Shown piece after piece: positions 36,180 through 44,600 of a DNA stretch of 64,000 bases. This stretch comes from Sphingopyxis terrae subsp. terrae NBRC 15098 (GTDB lineage: Bacteria; Pseudomonadota; Alphaproteobacteria; Sphingomonadales; Sphingomonadaceae), in the NCBI RefSeq assembly GCF_001610975.1, contig NZ_CP013342.1, positions 3,667,001-3,731,000 of the forward strand, read 5' to 3'. The first letter of the stretch is position 1. Every line of letters begins with the position of its first letter. The notes under the pieces were generated by a model that was not told the DNA's origin, searched no databases, and saw only the letters and a list, made by a program, of their open reading frames with translations. The position numbers and the translations under genes are program-made.

Positions 36180-36195
36180 TTAAAAGAGTGTTAAC
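36180..36195. promoter_or_regulatory. CtrA-type box
   Basis: TTAA (36180-36183), 7 bases, then TTAAC (36191-36195), an exact match to the alphaproteobacterial CtrA consensus TTAA-N7-TTAAC. It lies upstream of the small membrane protein gene (minus strand) and downstream of the RNase T2 gene. A further GTTAAC is at 36162-36167. Confidence 0.65.
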
Positions 36196-36204
36196 ATCGC
36201 CGCC

Positions 36205-36219
36205 GTCCCGGCGCGGGAC
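36205..36219. terminator. Hairpin downstream of the RNase T2 gene
   Basis: Perfect stem GTCCCG-GCG-CGGGAC 18 bases past the stop of the RNase T2 gene (minus strand). No T-run lies directly after it on that strand (CGGCG, then a TTAACAC stretch a few bases on); a weak terminator at best. Confidence 0.45.
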
Positions 36220-36236
36220 GCCTTGCCCTGCAGGTG

Positions 36237-36980
36237 TTAATCCATCGGCCGCACGCGCACCGCGCGCGCATCGGCGAGGCCGCGCTGAAAGGGTTTGCAC
36301 GCCTGCGGCCGCATCCGCGGCCCCAGGCACAGCCGTACCTCGGTCAGCCAATCGCCGCGATCGGTCGCGACCGCGATCATCCGCTCATCGATGCCGCGAT
36401 TGACCTTCGCAAAGGCGCGCCGCACGTCGCCCGCGGTGCGGACGTGCCCCGACAGCGCTTTCATGTCGGGGAAGCGCACGGCGCGGAACAGGATTTCGGC
36501 GGCGCGAAAATAGGCGGCGGGGTTGGAACTCATGCAGGTGCCGTGCTTCGCCCATTCATGCTGCAAAAGCTGCGCCGAAGGGGTCATGCACATATGGCGG
36601 CGCAGCACTGGCGCAGGGACGATCTTCGCGGGACGGCACCATTGGGGATAGGCCGGTGTATCGGTCTCGGGCCACAGACCGTGGAGCACCCATCCGAAAC
36701 GCCCGTTTTCGCCCGAACATTGGAACCGGTCGCGTGCATCCTTGGGATTGCGCGCGCCTGCGCAATGCTGCGGGGACCAGCTCATGCTCAGCAGATAGCC
36801 GGTCGTCGACGGCTTGCGGACGGGTTCGCCGCGCGCGGGCCGCTCGATCCGCGGCACCGGCGTCCGGTCGGGCGCGGCACAGGCCAGCGATTGCGCCTGC
36901 GCCGCCGCGGGGGCGAGCAGCAGAGTCAGCGCCAGAAGCGCCTTTCCTATCTTCCGCTCGTGCTGATCCTGTCGAAACAC
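36237..36980 (-). CDS. Ribonuclease T2 family protein, secreted
   Basis: 247 aa. Signal peptide at about 10-29 (ALLALTLLLAPAAAQA). Both conserved active-site regions are intact: FGWVLHGLWPE with His100, and HEWAKHGTC with His141 and His146. Cysteines at 83, 88, 115, 131 and 149 and elsewhere fit the disulfides of the family. It would cleave RNA in the periplasm or outside the cell. I start at GTG 36980, with AAGGAAG 4 bases upstream; the ATG at 37013 is the alternative. Confidence 0.9.
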   Translation of the reverse strand: MFRQDQHERKIGKALLALTLLLAPAAAQAQSLACAAPDRTPVPRIERPARGEPVRKPSTTGYLLSMSWSPQHCAGARNPKDARDRFQCSGENGRFGWVLHGLWPETDTPAYPQWCRPAKIVPAPVLRRHMCMTPSAQLLQHEWAKHGTCMSSNPAAYFRAAEILFRAVRFPDMKALSGHVRTAGDVRRAFAKVNRGIDERMIAVATDRGDWLTEVRLCLGPRMRPQACKPFQRGLADARAVRVRPMD

Positions 36981-37053
36981 CGTTCTTCCTTGCCAAGGAT
37001 GATGAAGGTCCACCCTTCAAACAAGCGCAGGGCGAGCGGATAGGGAGGGCGTA

Positions 37054-37902
37054 TCAGACGAGCGCAAAATCGAGCCCGATGTCGGCCGCCGGCGCCGACT
37101 GGGTCAGGCGCCCGACCGAAACAAAGGTGACGCCGGTCGCGGCGATGGCGCCAATCGTGTCGAGCCGCACCCCGCCCGACGCCTCGGTCGGAACGCGCCC
37201 GGCGACGAGCACCACCGCCTCGCGCAGTTGGTCGGGGGTCATATTGTCGAGCAGCAGATGCGTCGCGCCCGATGCCAGCGCGGCCTCGACCTGGTCGATA
37301 CGGTCGACCTCGACGATGATATCGGCGATTCCCGCCGCCACCGCGCGGCGCACCGCCTCTTCGACCGATCCCGCGACCGCGACATGATTGTCCTTGATCA
37401 TCGCCGCGTCCCAAAGGCCCATGCGGTGATTGGTCGCGCCGCCCATGCGGGTTGCATATTTCTCCAGTACGCGCAGGCCGGGGATCGTCTTGCGCGTATC
37501 GAGCAGCGTCGCGCCGGTGCCGGCGATCGCATCGACATAGCTACGCGTCATCGTCGCAATGCCCGACAGATGCTGGACGGTGTTGAGCGCCGACCGTTCG
37601 GCGGTCAGCATCGCCCGCGCATTACCCGAAAGGCGCATCAGGTCGGTGCCGGCGGGAACGCATGCGCCCTCCTCGACCAGAATCTCGATGACCATATCGG
37701 GCGCCAGCGCGCGAAAGAATCGCTCGGCGATCGGCAGCCCCGCAACGCTAATCGCATCGCGGCTGTCCATCACCCCGGTGAAAACGGCGTCGGCGGGGAT
37801 GACGGCCATCGACGTGATGTCGCCGCCGCTCCCCATATCCTCGGCAAGCGTCGCACGGACGAAGGCGTCGAGGTCGAAATCGGGTAAGGAAAATCCGGTC
37901 AT
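37054..37902 (-). CDS. nadC: Nicotinate-nucleotide pyrophosphorylase (carboxylating)
   Basis: 282 aa. Converts quinolinate and PRPP to nicotinate mononucleotide in NAD synthesis. Family motifs: ALAEDMGSGGDITS near the start (here TLAEDMGSGGDIT), LNTVQHLSGIATMTRSYVDA, LLDTRKTIPGLRVLEKYA, GGATNHRMGLWDAAMIKDNH, and VEVDRIDQVEAAL. All phosphate-binding residues expected are in place. It stands without nadA or nadB here. Confidence 0.95.
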   Translation of the reverse strand: MTGFSLPDFDLDAFVRATLAEDMGSGGDITSMAVIPADAVFTGVMDSRDAISVAGLPIAERFFRALAPDMVIEILVEEGACVPAGTDLMRLSGNARAMLTAERSALNTVQHLSGIATMTRSYVDAIAGTGATLLDTRKTIPGLRVLEKYATRMGGATNHRMGLWDAAMIKDNHVAVAGSVEEAVRRAVAAGIADIIVEVDRIDQVEAALASGATHLLLDNMTPDQLREAVVLVAGRVPTEASGGVRLDTIGAIAATGVTFVSVGRLTQSAPAADIGLDFALV

Positions 37903-37937
37903 GCCCCGGCGATAAAGCGTGGCGGGCGCAAATCAAC

Positions 37938-37953
37938 TTGACGTTTACGTTAA
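37938..37953. promoter_or_regulatory. Palindromic operator-like site between nadC and the nitronate monooxygenase gene
   Basis: TTGACGT-TT-ACGTTAA, a near-perfect 16-base palindrome with one mismatch. The TTGACGT/ACGTAA form resembles sites bound by MerR-type LiuR-like or TetR-type acyl-CoA metabolism regulators in proteobacteria. It is 44 bases upstream of the nitronate monooxygenase ATG. The regulator is not identified. Confidence 0.45.
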
Positions 37954-37996
37954 CTGGCGCTGACATGGGTGCAAATAGCAAATTGGAGAGAGAGAC

Positions 37997-39133
37997 ATGC
38001 AATCGCCCATCTGCGCCATGCTCGGCATCGAATTTCCGTTGCTCGCCTTTTCGCATTGCCGGGACGTCGTCGTCGCTGTGTCGAAAGCCGGCGGCATGGG
38101 CGTGTTCGGCGCCGCTTCGTTGCCGCCCGAGCGACTTGAGGAAGAGCTTGCGTGGATCGACGCGCACATCGGCGGCAAGCCCTATGGCGTCGACCTGATC
38201 GTCCCCAACAGCTTCGCCGGCAAGGGCGAGGCACCGGCGGCGGGCGCGGCGCGCGTGCCCGAGACGCATCTCGGCTTCGCGGCCGATGTGCTCGACAAAT
38301 TCGGCGTCGATGCGGCCGGCCTCGACGGTGCGACCGAAGCGCGGCAGAGCTTCGGCGACAATATGCATGAAGAAGGCGCGGCGAAGCTGCTCGAAGTTGC
38401 GTTTCGCCATCCGATTCGCCTGATCGCCAACGCGCTCGGCGTGCCGCCGCAACTGATGCTCGAACTCGGCAAGCGGCACGGCGTGCCGGTCGCCGCGCTC
38501 GTCGGCACCCGCGATCATGCGCTGGCGCAGGTCCGCGCCGGGGTCGATATCCTTGTCGTTGCGGGCGGCGAAGCGGGCGGCCATTGCGGTGAGGTCGCAA
38601 CGATGGTGCTGGTGCCTGAGGTGGCTGCGGCGCTCGATGCCGTCGGCGCGACGACGCCGATCCTCGCTGCGGGGGGCATCGTCACCGGGCGTCAGATGGC
38701 CGCAGCGATGGCGATGGGCGCGCATGGCGCCTGGTGTGGATCGGTGTGGCTGACCACGTCGGAAGCCGAGACCAATCCGGTGGTGAAGGAAAAAATGCTC
38801 GCCGCCTCGTCGCGCGACACGGTGCGATCGAAGAGCCGGACGGGCAAGCCGTCGCGCCAGCTCCGCTCGCCCTGGACCGATGCGTGGGAGGCCGAGGGCG
38901 CGCCGAAACCGCTCCCGATGCCGCTGCAATCGCTGGTCAGCGAACCCGCGCTGCGCAAGGTCGACAAGCTGTCCGAAGGCGGTCACGAAGGCGCCAAGCA
39001 GCTCGCAACCTATTGGGTCGGCCAGGGCGTCGGCCTGATGAACGAGGCGATGAGCGCGGGCCAGGTCGTCCAGGCGTTCAAGGAAGACTGGATCGCCGCT
39101 TGCGAACGGTTGAACGGGTTCGTGGGAGAATGA
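37997..39133 (+). CDS. Nitronate monooxygenase-like flavoprotein
   Basis: 378 aa, FMN-dependent TIM barrel related to 2-nitropropane dioxygenase. Seen: PICAMLGIEFPLLAFSH at the start, VSKAGGMGVFGA, DILVVAGGEAGGHCG and ILAAGGIVTGRQMAAAMAMGAHGAWCG (FMN phosphate loop). It oxidises alkyl nitronates in studied relatives; many members act on other substrates. GGAGAGAGAG precedes the ATG. A palindromic operator-like site lies 44-59 bases upstream. Confidence 0.85.
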   Translation: MQSPICAMLGIEFPLLAFSHCRDVVVAVSKAGGMGVFGAASLPPERLEEELAWIDAHIGGKPYGVDLIVPNSFAGKGEAPAAGAARVPETHLGFAADVLDKFGVDAAGLDGATEARQSFGDNMHEEGAAKLLEVAFRHPIRLIANALGVPPQLMLELGKRHGVPVAALVGTRDHALAQVRAGVDILVVAGGEAGGHCGEVATMVLVPEVAAALDAVGATTPILAAGGIVTGRQMAAAMAMGAHGAWCGSVWLTTSEAETNPVVKEKMLAASSRDTVRSKSRTGKPSRQLRSPWTDAWEAEGAPKPLPMPLQSLVSEPALRKVDKLSEGGHEGAKQLATYWVGQGVGLMNEAMSAGQVVQAFKEDWIAACERLNGFVGE

Positions 39134-39146
39134 TGAAAGCCAAATC

Positions 39147-39247
39147 GTCATCGCGAGCGCCCGCAGGGCGCGTGGCGATCTCCAGCCATCGTAACGTCAT
39201 GCCGACAGCTGGAGATTGCGTCGTCGCCTGCGGCTCCTCGCAATGAC
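39147..39247. repeat. Large dispersed-type palindrome (GTCAT...ATGAC)
   Basis: About 101 bases with long imperfect arms: one side starts GTCATCGCGAGCG and reaches GGCGATCTCCAG, the other starts CTGGAGATTGCG and ends CCTCGCAATGAC. This is the well-known style of intergenic palindrome that recurs in many proteobacterial genomes. It lies between convergent genes and could fold as a bidirectional stem. Confidence 0.8.
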
Positions 39248-39255
39248 GGAGCGAG

Positions 39256-39705
39256 TTACGCAACCGTCGCCTTGACGATCTTGCCGGGCTCGCGCGGCGG
39301 CTCGCCCTTGGGCAGCGCGTCGACATTTTCCATGCCTTCGATCACTTCGCCCCACACCGTATACTGGCGGTCGAGGAAGCGCGCATCGTCGAAGCAGATG
39401 AAGAACTGGCTGTTCGCGCTGTTCGGATTCTGCGCGCGCGCCATCGAACAGACGCCCCGGACATGCGGTTCGGCGTTGAATTCGGCGGGCAGGTCGGGAA
39501 GCTTGCTGCCGCCCATGCCGGTGCCGGTCGGATCGCCGCCCTGTGCCATGAAGCCGGGGATGACGCGGTGGAAGACGACGCCGTCGTAAAAGCCTTCCTG
39601 CGCGAGCTGGGTGATGCGTTCGACATGCTGGGGCGCGAGGTCGGGGCGCAAGCGGATGACGACGTCGCCGGTCGACAGCGACAGGGTAAGGGTCTGTTCG
39701 GACAT
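39256..39705 (-). CDS. ppiB: Cyclophilin-type peptidyl-prolyl isomerase
   Basis: 149 aa, cytoplasmic (no signal). Catalyses proline isomerisation in proteins. Cyclophilin motifs: FYDGVVFHRVIPGFMAQGGD near 39-58, MARAQNPNSANSQFFI and DRQYTVWGEVIEGM. Insertion GMGGSKLPDLPAEF is typical of short alphaproteobacterial forms. I start at the ATG at 39705, where GGAGAGACACC lies just upstream. Confidence 0.93.
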   Translation of the reverse strand: MSEQTLTLSLSTGDVVIRLRPDLAPQHVERITQLAQEGFYDGVVFHRVIPGFMAQGGDPTGTGMGGSKLPDLPAEFNAEPHVRGVCSMARAQNPNSANSQFFICFDDARFLDRQYTVWGEVIEGMENVDALPKGEPPREPGKIVKATVA

Positions 39706-39852
39706 GGTGTCTCTCCTTCGAATGAGTTGGCGCCGCCATAGCGGCGCGCCGCGCCAATGCCACGCACTAAATTCGGCTGCAGCGTTGCCATGACGCGCGT
39801 CCGCGACTAGTGGAGGGCCTTCGACGCCGTAGCAGCCAGGGAGGACCGCGCG

Positions 39853-41313
39853 ATGGACAAACGCGAAGATTCCCTGCCGCCCGAAGACGTGCTCACCGCC
39901 GACGGGCTCGATCATGACCCCGGCCATCCCCCGCGCGAAACCGAAACCGAACTCGACGAAGACGATCGCCTGAAACCCGCGTTCGTGCGCGACGTCATCG
40001 ATCTCGCCGAAGAGGGCGAGGTCGAGGCGGCGCGCGAACGCGTCGGCCGCCTGCACCCTGCCGACATCGCCGACCTTTTCGAGCTCGTCTCTGACGAAGA
40101 CCGCCCGCTCCTGGCGCAGGTGCTCGGCGACCTTCTGTCGCCCGACGTGCTGGCGGAAATGAACGATTATGTGCGCGAGCGGCTGATCGATCTGCTCGCG
40201 CCCGAACAGGTCGCCGAAATCGCGTCCGAACTCGACACCGACGATGCCGTCGCGATCATCGAGGATATGGAGGAGGACGAGCAGCAGGCCGTTCTCCGCG
40301 CCATGGAGCCCGAAGATCGCGCCGCGATCGAGGACGCCCTCTCCTTTCCCGAGGAGTCCGCCGGACGCCTGATGCAGCGCGAATTCGTCGCGGTGCCCGA
40401 ACATGTCACCGTCGGCGACGTCATCGACCGGCTGCGCGAGGATGTCGATCTCGCCACCGACTTCTGGGAAATCTTCGTCGTCGACCCGATGCACCGCCCG
40501 GTCGGCACCTGCCAGTTGAGCTGGATATTGCGGGCGCCGCGCAGCGTCGCAATCAACGACATAATGAGGCGCGAGCAGACGCTGATCCCGGTCGACATGG
40601 ACCAGGAAGAGGTCGCGCTGCGCTTCCAGAAATATGCGCTCATCTCGGCCGCGGTGGTCGACAGGGCGGGGCGGCTCGTCGGGATGATCACGGTCGACGA
40701 CGTCGTCCACATCATCCAGGAAGAGGCGGGCGAGGATATTTTGCGCCTGTCGGGTGCCGGCGACGGCGACATCAACGAACCGATCACGCTGACCATCCGC
40801 ACCCGGCTGAGCTGGCTGGTCGTCAATCTCGGCACCGCGATGCTCGCAGCATCGGTCGTCGGCATCTTTGAAACCGCCATTGCCAAATATGCGCTGCTCG
40901 CGGTGCTGATGCCGATCGTCTCGGGCATGGGCGGCAATGCCGGAACCCAGACGCTCGCCGTGACCGTGCGCGCGATCGCCACCAATCAGCTTACCGCGTC
41001 GAACACGATGCGCATGATCCTGCGCGAATTTCGCATCGCGACAGTCAACGGCCTCTCGCTCGGCATTCTGATCGGCGCCGGCACCGCGCTCATCTTCGGC
41101 AACCCGCTTCTGGGTGCGGTGATCGCCTCGGCGATGCTCATCAACAATCTGGTTGCGGGGCTCGCGGGCATATTGGTGCCGGTAACGCTCGACCGTTTCG
41201 ACATCGATCCGGCGGTGTCGTCGGCCGTCTTTGTAACGACGATGACCGACATGATGGGCTTTTTCTCGTTCCTCGGGCTGGCGGTGCTCAGCGGCCTGAC
41301 GGCGATGGGCTGA
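39853..41313 (+). CDS. mgtE: MgtE-type magnesium transporter
   Basis: 486 aa. Mg2+ channel of the inner membrane gated by cytoplasmic Mg2+. Domains: acidic N-terminal domain with LHPADIADLFELVSDEDR (about 55-170), a CBS pair (about 175-300, for example LMQREFVAVPEHVTVGDVIDRL), and five membrane helices (about 320-480) including MPIVSGMGGNAGTQTLAVTVRAI, the pore signature. It stands alone, divergent from ppiB. Confidence 0.95.
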   Translation: MDKREDSLPPEDVLTADGLDHDPGHPPRETETELDEDDRLKPAFVRDVIDLAEEGEVEAARERVGRLHPADIADLFELVSDEDRPLLAQVLGDLLSPDVLAEMNDYVRERLIDLLAPEQVAEIASELDTDDAVAIIEDMEEDEQQAVLRAMEPEDRAAIEDALSFPEESAGRLMQREFVAVPEHVTVGDVIDRLREDVDLATDFWEIFVVDPMHRPVGTCQLSWILRAPRSVAINDIMRREQTLIPVDMDQEEVALRFQKYALISAAVVDRAGRLVGMITVDDVVHIIQEEAGEDILRLSGAGDGDINEPITLTIRTRLSWLVVNLGTAMLAASVVGIFETAIAKYALLAVLMPIVSGMGGNAGTQTLAVTVRAIATNQLTASNTMRMILREFRIATVNGLSLGILIGAGTALIFGNPLLGAVIASAMLINNLVAGLAGILVPVTLDRFDIDPAVSSAVFVTTMTDMMGFFSFLGLAVLSGLTAMG

Positions 41314-41539
41314 CCCAAATCGCTGGATTTGCACGCCTCGCCGGGCTCCCCGAAAAATTTTTCATCGCGGCGATTTTTTTGCGGAACTTATCCCTCGCAA
41401 CGCGGGTTTCCCATTTGAGCAGCGATCATCGCCCCCCCGCAGCGCTGCTCAGCAACATTGGCCCGGCTCGCATTCCCTCCCCCCCCCCTCGAAGCGCGCC
41501 GGGCCATTTTGCAAAAAATCCCGTGAGAGGTGACAGACT
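41314..41539. other. Upstream region of the entericidin-like gene
   Basis: 226 bases. It contains a 12-base A/T palindrome GAAAAATTTTTC (41352-41363), a T7 run (41374-41380), an imperfect EcfG-like pair GGAAC (41383-41387) and GGTT (41405-41408) with a 17-base spacer, and a C10 run (41479-41488). No gene seen. Confidence 0.5.
41479..41488 (+). repeat. C10 homopolymer upstream of the entericidin-like gene
   Basis: Ten consecutive C bases 51 bases before the ATG at 41540, within a pyrimidine-rich stretch. Runs of this length can vary by slippage. Confidence 0.6.
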
Positions 41540-41668
41540 ATGACGAGTGCTCGCGTAATCCTTCTTACCCTGCTCGCCAGCTTTCTGGTCGCTGGCTGCA
41601 ACACGGTGAAGGGCGTCGGCCGCGATATCGAATCGGTCGGCCAAGCCGGCGACGACGCCATTCACTGA
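41540..41668 (+). CDS. Entericidin A/B-like lipoprotein
   Basis: 42 aa, too short for many gene finders. A hydrophobic signal (VILLTLLASFLVAGC) ends in a lipobox with Cys20, followed by NTVKGVGRDIESVGQAGDDA, the entericidin pattern. Family members are small membrane lipoproteins linked to stress or toxin-antidote behaviour. GAGAGG is upstream of the ATG. It converges on tatC, 12 bases apart. Confidence 0.88.
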   Translation: MTSARVILLTLLASFLVAGCNTVKGVGRDIESVGQAGDDAIH

Positions 41669-41680
41669 TCGGCGGGTTAC

Positions 41681-42496
41681 TTACCCTTTAGCCTCTTCCG
41701 GAGGCTCGACAGGCGCCGCTTCGGCGCCTGTTTTGCGTCGGCGCTGGGTAAACCAGATCGCAAAGATCGAAATCTCGTAAAGGAAGACAAGCGGCACCGC
41801 GAGGAGGAGCTGGCTCATCACGTCCGGCGGCGTGAACACGGCGGCGATCGCGAACGCCGCGACGATCATGTAGCGGCGCGCGCCAATCAGCTGCTGGCGC
41901 GTCACCAGCCCGGCGCGCTCGACCAGCATCAAAAGGATCGGCAACAGAAAGGCGATGCCGAACGCCATGATGAACTGCATCACGAAGCTCAGATAATTGC
42001 CTACTGACGGCAGCGCTTCCTGCGTCACGCCGCCGATCTCGCCCTGATAGCCGAGCAGGAATTTCAGCGCGATCGGGATCGTGATGAAATAGGCGAAAGA
42101 GGCGCCGATCGCGAACAGGACCGGCGTTGCGAAGAGGAAGGGCAGCAGGGCGCGCTGCTCCTTGCGATAAAGGCCCGGCGCGACGAATTTCCACAGCTGA
42201 TTGGCGATCACCGGAAAGGCGATCATCATCGCCGCAAACAGCGCAACCTTGATCTCGACGAAAAACGCCTCGAACAATTGCGTGTAGATCAGCTTGCCCT
42301 GCCCCGCCGCGACGAGCGGGTGCACCAGCACGCCGAAGATCGGTCGCGCGAAATAGAGGCACACGCCGAATGCGAGCGCGATCGCGAGTAGCGATTTCAG
42401 CAACCGCGACCGCAGCTCGATCAGATGGTCGAGCAGCGGCATCTTGCCGCCCGCGCCATCCTCATCCTCTTTATGAACCGGCGTATCGGCGCTCAT
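41681..42496 (-). CDS. tatC: Twin-arginine translocase subunit TatC
   Basis: 271 aa with six membrane helices; recognises twin-arginine signal peptides. It opens with MPLLDHLIELRSRLLKSLLAI, the conserved N-terminal helix, and has FVAPGLYRKEQRALLPF (family motif F-APGL--E) near 103-119. The start overlaps the tatB stop by 4 bases. Last gene of the argS-to-tatC block. Confidence 0.95.
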   Translation of the reverse strand: MSADTPVHKEDEDGAGGKMPLLDHLIELRSRLLKSLLAIALAFGVCLYFARPIFGVLVHPLVAAGQGKLIYTQLFEAFFVEIKVALFAAMMIAFPVIANQLWKFVAPGLYRKEQRALLPFLFATPVLFAIGASFAYFITIPIALKFLLGYQGEIGGVTQEALPSVGNYLSFVMQFIMAFGIAFLLPILLMLVERAGLVTRQQLIGARRYMIVAAFAIAAVFTPPDVMSQLLLAVPLVFLYEISIFAIWFTQRRRKTGAEAAPVEPPEEAKG

Positions 42497-42930
42497 GGTA
42501 ACGGGCCGTCCTTCGGCGGAACGGCGTGGGTTTCCGGCGGAGTTTCGGTCGACGTACCGGACGGGGCGGCGGTAGGCGGCGTCAGGGCCGCGGAATGATC
42601 GGGATCGACGGGCGGCGTTTCGCCGGCGTCGGCCGCCGCCGCGTCGGGCAGCGAGGTCGCCGGAATCATCGGCGGCGCATCGACGCCATCGAGGCGCGGG
42701 AACTGGCGCATGATCGCGTCATTCTGTTCGCGCCACTGCTTTTCCAGCTCCTCAAGCTCGGCCTCGCGCATCATCGTGTCGAGTCCCGAACGGAAGTGAC
42801 GCGCCATGCCGCGGGCCTTGGCGACCCATTTGCCGACAAAACGCATCGCCTTCGGCAGATCCTTGGGTCCGATGACGACCAGGGCTACCACCACGACGAG
42901 CAGCAACTCGGTCGGCGCGACGTCGAACAT
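42493..42930 (-). CDS. tatB: Sec-independent translocase protein TatB
   Basis: 145 aa. N-terminal membrane helix (MFDVAPTELLLVVVVALVVIG), then the GPKDLPKAMRFVGKWVAKARG hinge and amphipathic helix, followed by a long Pro/Ala-rich acidic tail (about 75-145). Works with TatC in recognising folded Tat substrates. 32 bases after tatA, overlapping tatC by 4. Confidence 0.93.
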   Translation of the reverse strand: MFDVAPTELLLVVVVALVVIGPKDLPKAMRFVGKWVAKARGMARHFRSGLDTMMREAELEELEKQWREQNDAIMRQFPRLDGVDAPPMIPATSLPDAAAADAGETPPVDPDHSAALTPPTAAPSGTSTETPPETHAVPPKDGPLP

Positions 42931-42962
42931 CGTTCAGGCCTTCCCCCGCGTGCGGGCCGCGA

Positions 42963-43190
42963 TCAGCGGTTTTCGGTTTCCGCGGTGGGGGTCGGGGTGG
43001 CCTCGGGCGCGCGCTGACCGTCGATCTGGCGCGGTGCGGGCGGCGGCACATCGTCTTCGGCCATGCCCTTCTTGAAGCTTTTGATGCCCTTGGCGACGTC
43101 GCCCATCATGTCCGAAAAGCGACCCTTGCCGAACAATAGCAGGACGAGAATCCCGACCACGAGCCAGTGCCAGATGCTGAAGCTACCCAT
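42963..43190 (-). CDS. tatA: Sec-independent translocase protein TatA
   Basis: 75 aa. Membrane helix ([18 protein letters not shown]), then [22 protein letters not shown], the FG-motif hinge and amphipathic helix that oligomerise into the translocation pore. Short hydrophilic tail. Follows scpB by 25 bases. Confidence 0.95.
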   Translation of the reverse strand: MGSFSIWHWLVVGILVLLLFGKGRFSDMMGDVAKGIKSFKKGMAEDDVPPPAPRQIDGQRAPEATPTPTAETENR

Positions 43191-43215
43191 CTCAAATTCT
43201 CCTTGAGGCCGCTAT

Positions 43216-43815
43216 CTAGGCTTCCTCGCCGTCTTTTACTAGGTCCAGTTCGTCCATCGCCGCATCGAAGGCGAGATCGACCGGGTCGAGCAGGCCCGCC
43301 GCGCGCAGATCCTCGATCCCGGGCAGATCCTTGCGGCTCGCGAGCCCGAAATGCTGCAGGAAAGCGTCGGTGGTCTTGTAGATCAGCGGCCGCCCCGGCA
43401 CCTCGCGCCGCCCGGCAGGCGCGATCCATTCGGCCTCCATCAGCACGTCCAGCGTCCCTTTCGACGTCTGAACGCCGCGGATCGCCTCGATCTCGGCGCG
43501 GCTCACCGGCTCGTGATAGGCAATGATCGCCAGCACTTCCGCCGCGGCGCGCGACAGCTTGCGCGGATCGTCGCGTTCGCGGCGGAGCAGATGCGCAAGA
43601 TCGGCGGGGGTCTGGAAATGCCAGTGGCCGCCGCGCTCGACCAGTTCGATACCGCTCCCCGCGTGGCGCGCCGCGATCGCCTGCAGAATCGCGCGCACTT
43701 CGCCCGGCGTCAGTTCGTCGTGGAAACGCCCGGCAATCTGTCGCGCATCGAGCGCTTCGTCGCTGGCAAAGACCATTGCCTCTATCGCGCGTTCGCGGTC
43801 GTCGATCTCGCTCAT
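43216..43815 (-). CDS. scpB: Segregation and condensation protein B
   Basis: 199 aa, two winged-helix domains; part of the SMC-ScpAB condensin. Visible: AIEAMVFASDEALDARQIA, SRAAAEVLAIIAYHEPVSRAEIE and the core IRGVQTSKGTLDVLMEAEWI with RPLIYKTTDAFLQHFGL. Starts inside the scpA stop (ATGA, 4-base overlap), ensuring balanced synthesis. Confidence 0.94.
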   Translation of the reverse strand: MSEIDDRERAIEAMVFASDEALDARQIAGRFHDELTPGEVRAILQAIAARHAGSGIELVERGGHWHFQTPADLAHLLRRERDDPRKLSRAAAEVLAIIAYHEPVSRAEIEAIRGVQTSKGTLDVLMEAEWIAPAGRREVPGRPLIYKTTDAFLQHFGLASRKDLPGIEDLRAAGLLDPVDLAFDAAMDELDLVKDGEEA

Positions 43816-44582
43816 CCCTGGCTCGCTTTCAGATAGAGGGGCTCGAACGCCGCCTCCTGCCGCAATTCGACCCGCCCCTGCCGCGCCAGTTCGAGCGCGG
43901 CGACAAAGCTCGACGCGATCGCCGACCGGCGCAGCGGCCCTTGATAATCGGGGGGCAGAAAGGCCGACAACTCGGCCCAATCGAGCTGGACGCCCAGCAT
44001 CCGCTGCAAGTGGGTGAGCGCCGCGTCGAGCGTCACCACGGGACGCCGCGCGACCATATGCACGACGGGTTCGGTGCGCAGCTTGACCTGCCCATAAGCC
44101 GAGAGCAGATCGTACAGGCTCGCATCCCAGCGCCGCACCTTCACATCCTGCAACCCCTCGGGATTCGGACGCAGGAAGACGTCGCGGCCGATCCGGTCAC
44201 GCGCCAGCAGCCGCGCCGCCGCCTCGCGCATCGCCGCGAGCCGCTGCAAGCGCAATTGCAAACGCAGCGCCAGTTCGTCGGGCGACGGGTCTTCGGCCGG
44301 ATCCTTGGGCAGCAGCAGCGCCGATTTCAGATAGGCAAGCCACGCTGCCATCACCAGATAATCGGCCGCAACCTCCAGCTTTGCGCGCATCTCGGCGATG
44401 AAAGTCAGATATTGTTCGACCAGCGCCAGGATCGAAATCTGGCGCAAGTCCACCTTCTGACTGCGCGCGAGCGTCAGCAGCAGGTCGAGCGGCCCTTCCC
44501 AGCTTTCGAGATTGAGCTGGAGCGCATCCTCGCGCTCCGCCGCTGCCGGCACGACTTCATATTCGAGCGGCAGTTCCTCCAT
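43812..44582 (-). CDS. scpA: Segregation and condensation protein A
   Basis: 256 aa kleisin that bridges SMC heads. Seen: LNLESWEGPLDLLLTLARSQKVDLRQISILALVEQYL near 23-60 (N-terminal SMC-binding helix) and the C-terminal winged helix around VVTLDAALTHLQRML and SFVAALELARQGRVEL. Its start is 18 bases downstream of the nagZ stop. Confidence 0.94.
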   Translation of the reverse strand: MEELPLEYEVVPAAAEREDALQLNLESWEGPLDLLLTLARSQKVDLRQISILALVEQYLTFIAEMRAKLEVAADYLVMAAWLAYLKSALLLPKDPAEDPSPDELALRLQLRLQRLAAMREAAARLLARDRIGRDVFLRPNPEGLQDVKVRRWDASLYDLLSAYGQVKLRTEPVVHMVARRPVVTLDAALTHLQRMLGVQLDWAELSAFLPPDYQGPLRRSAIASSFVAALELARQGRVELRQEAAFEPLYLKASQG

Positions 44583-44600
44583 CGATGCCTCAGCCCGCCA

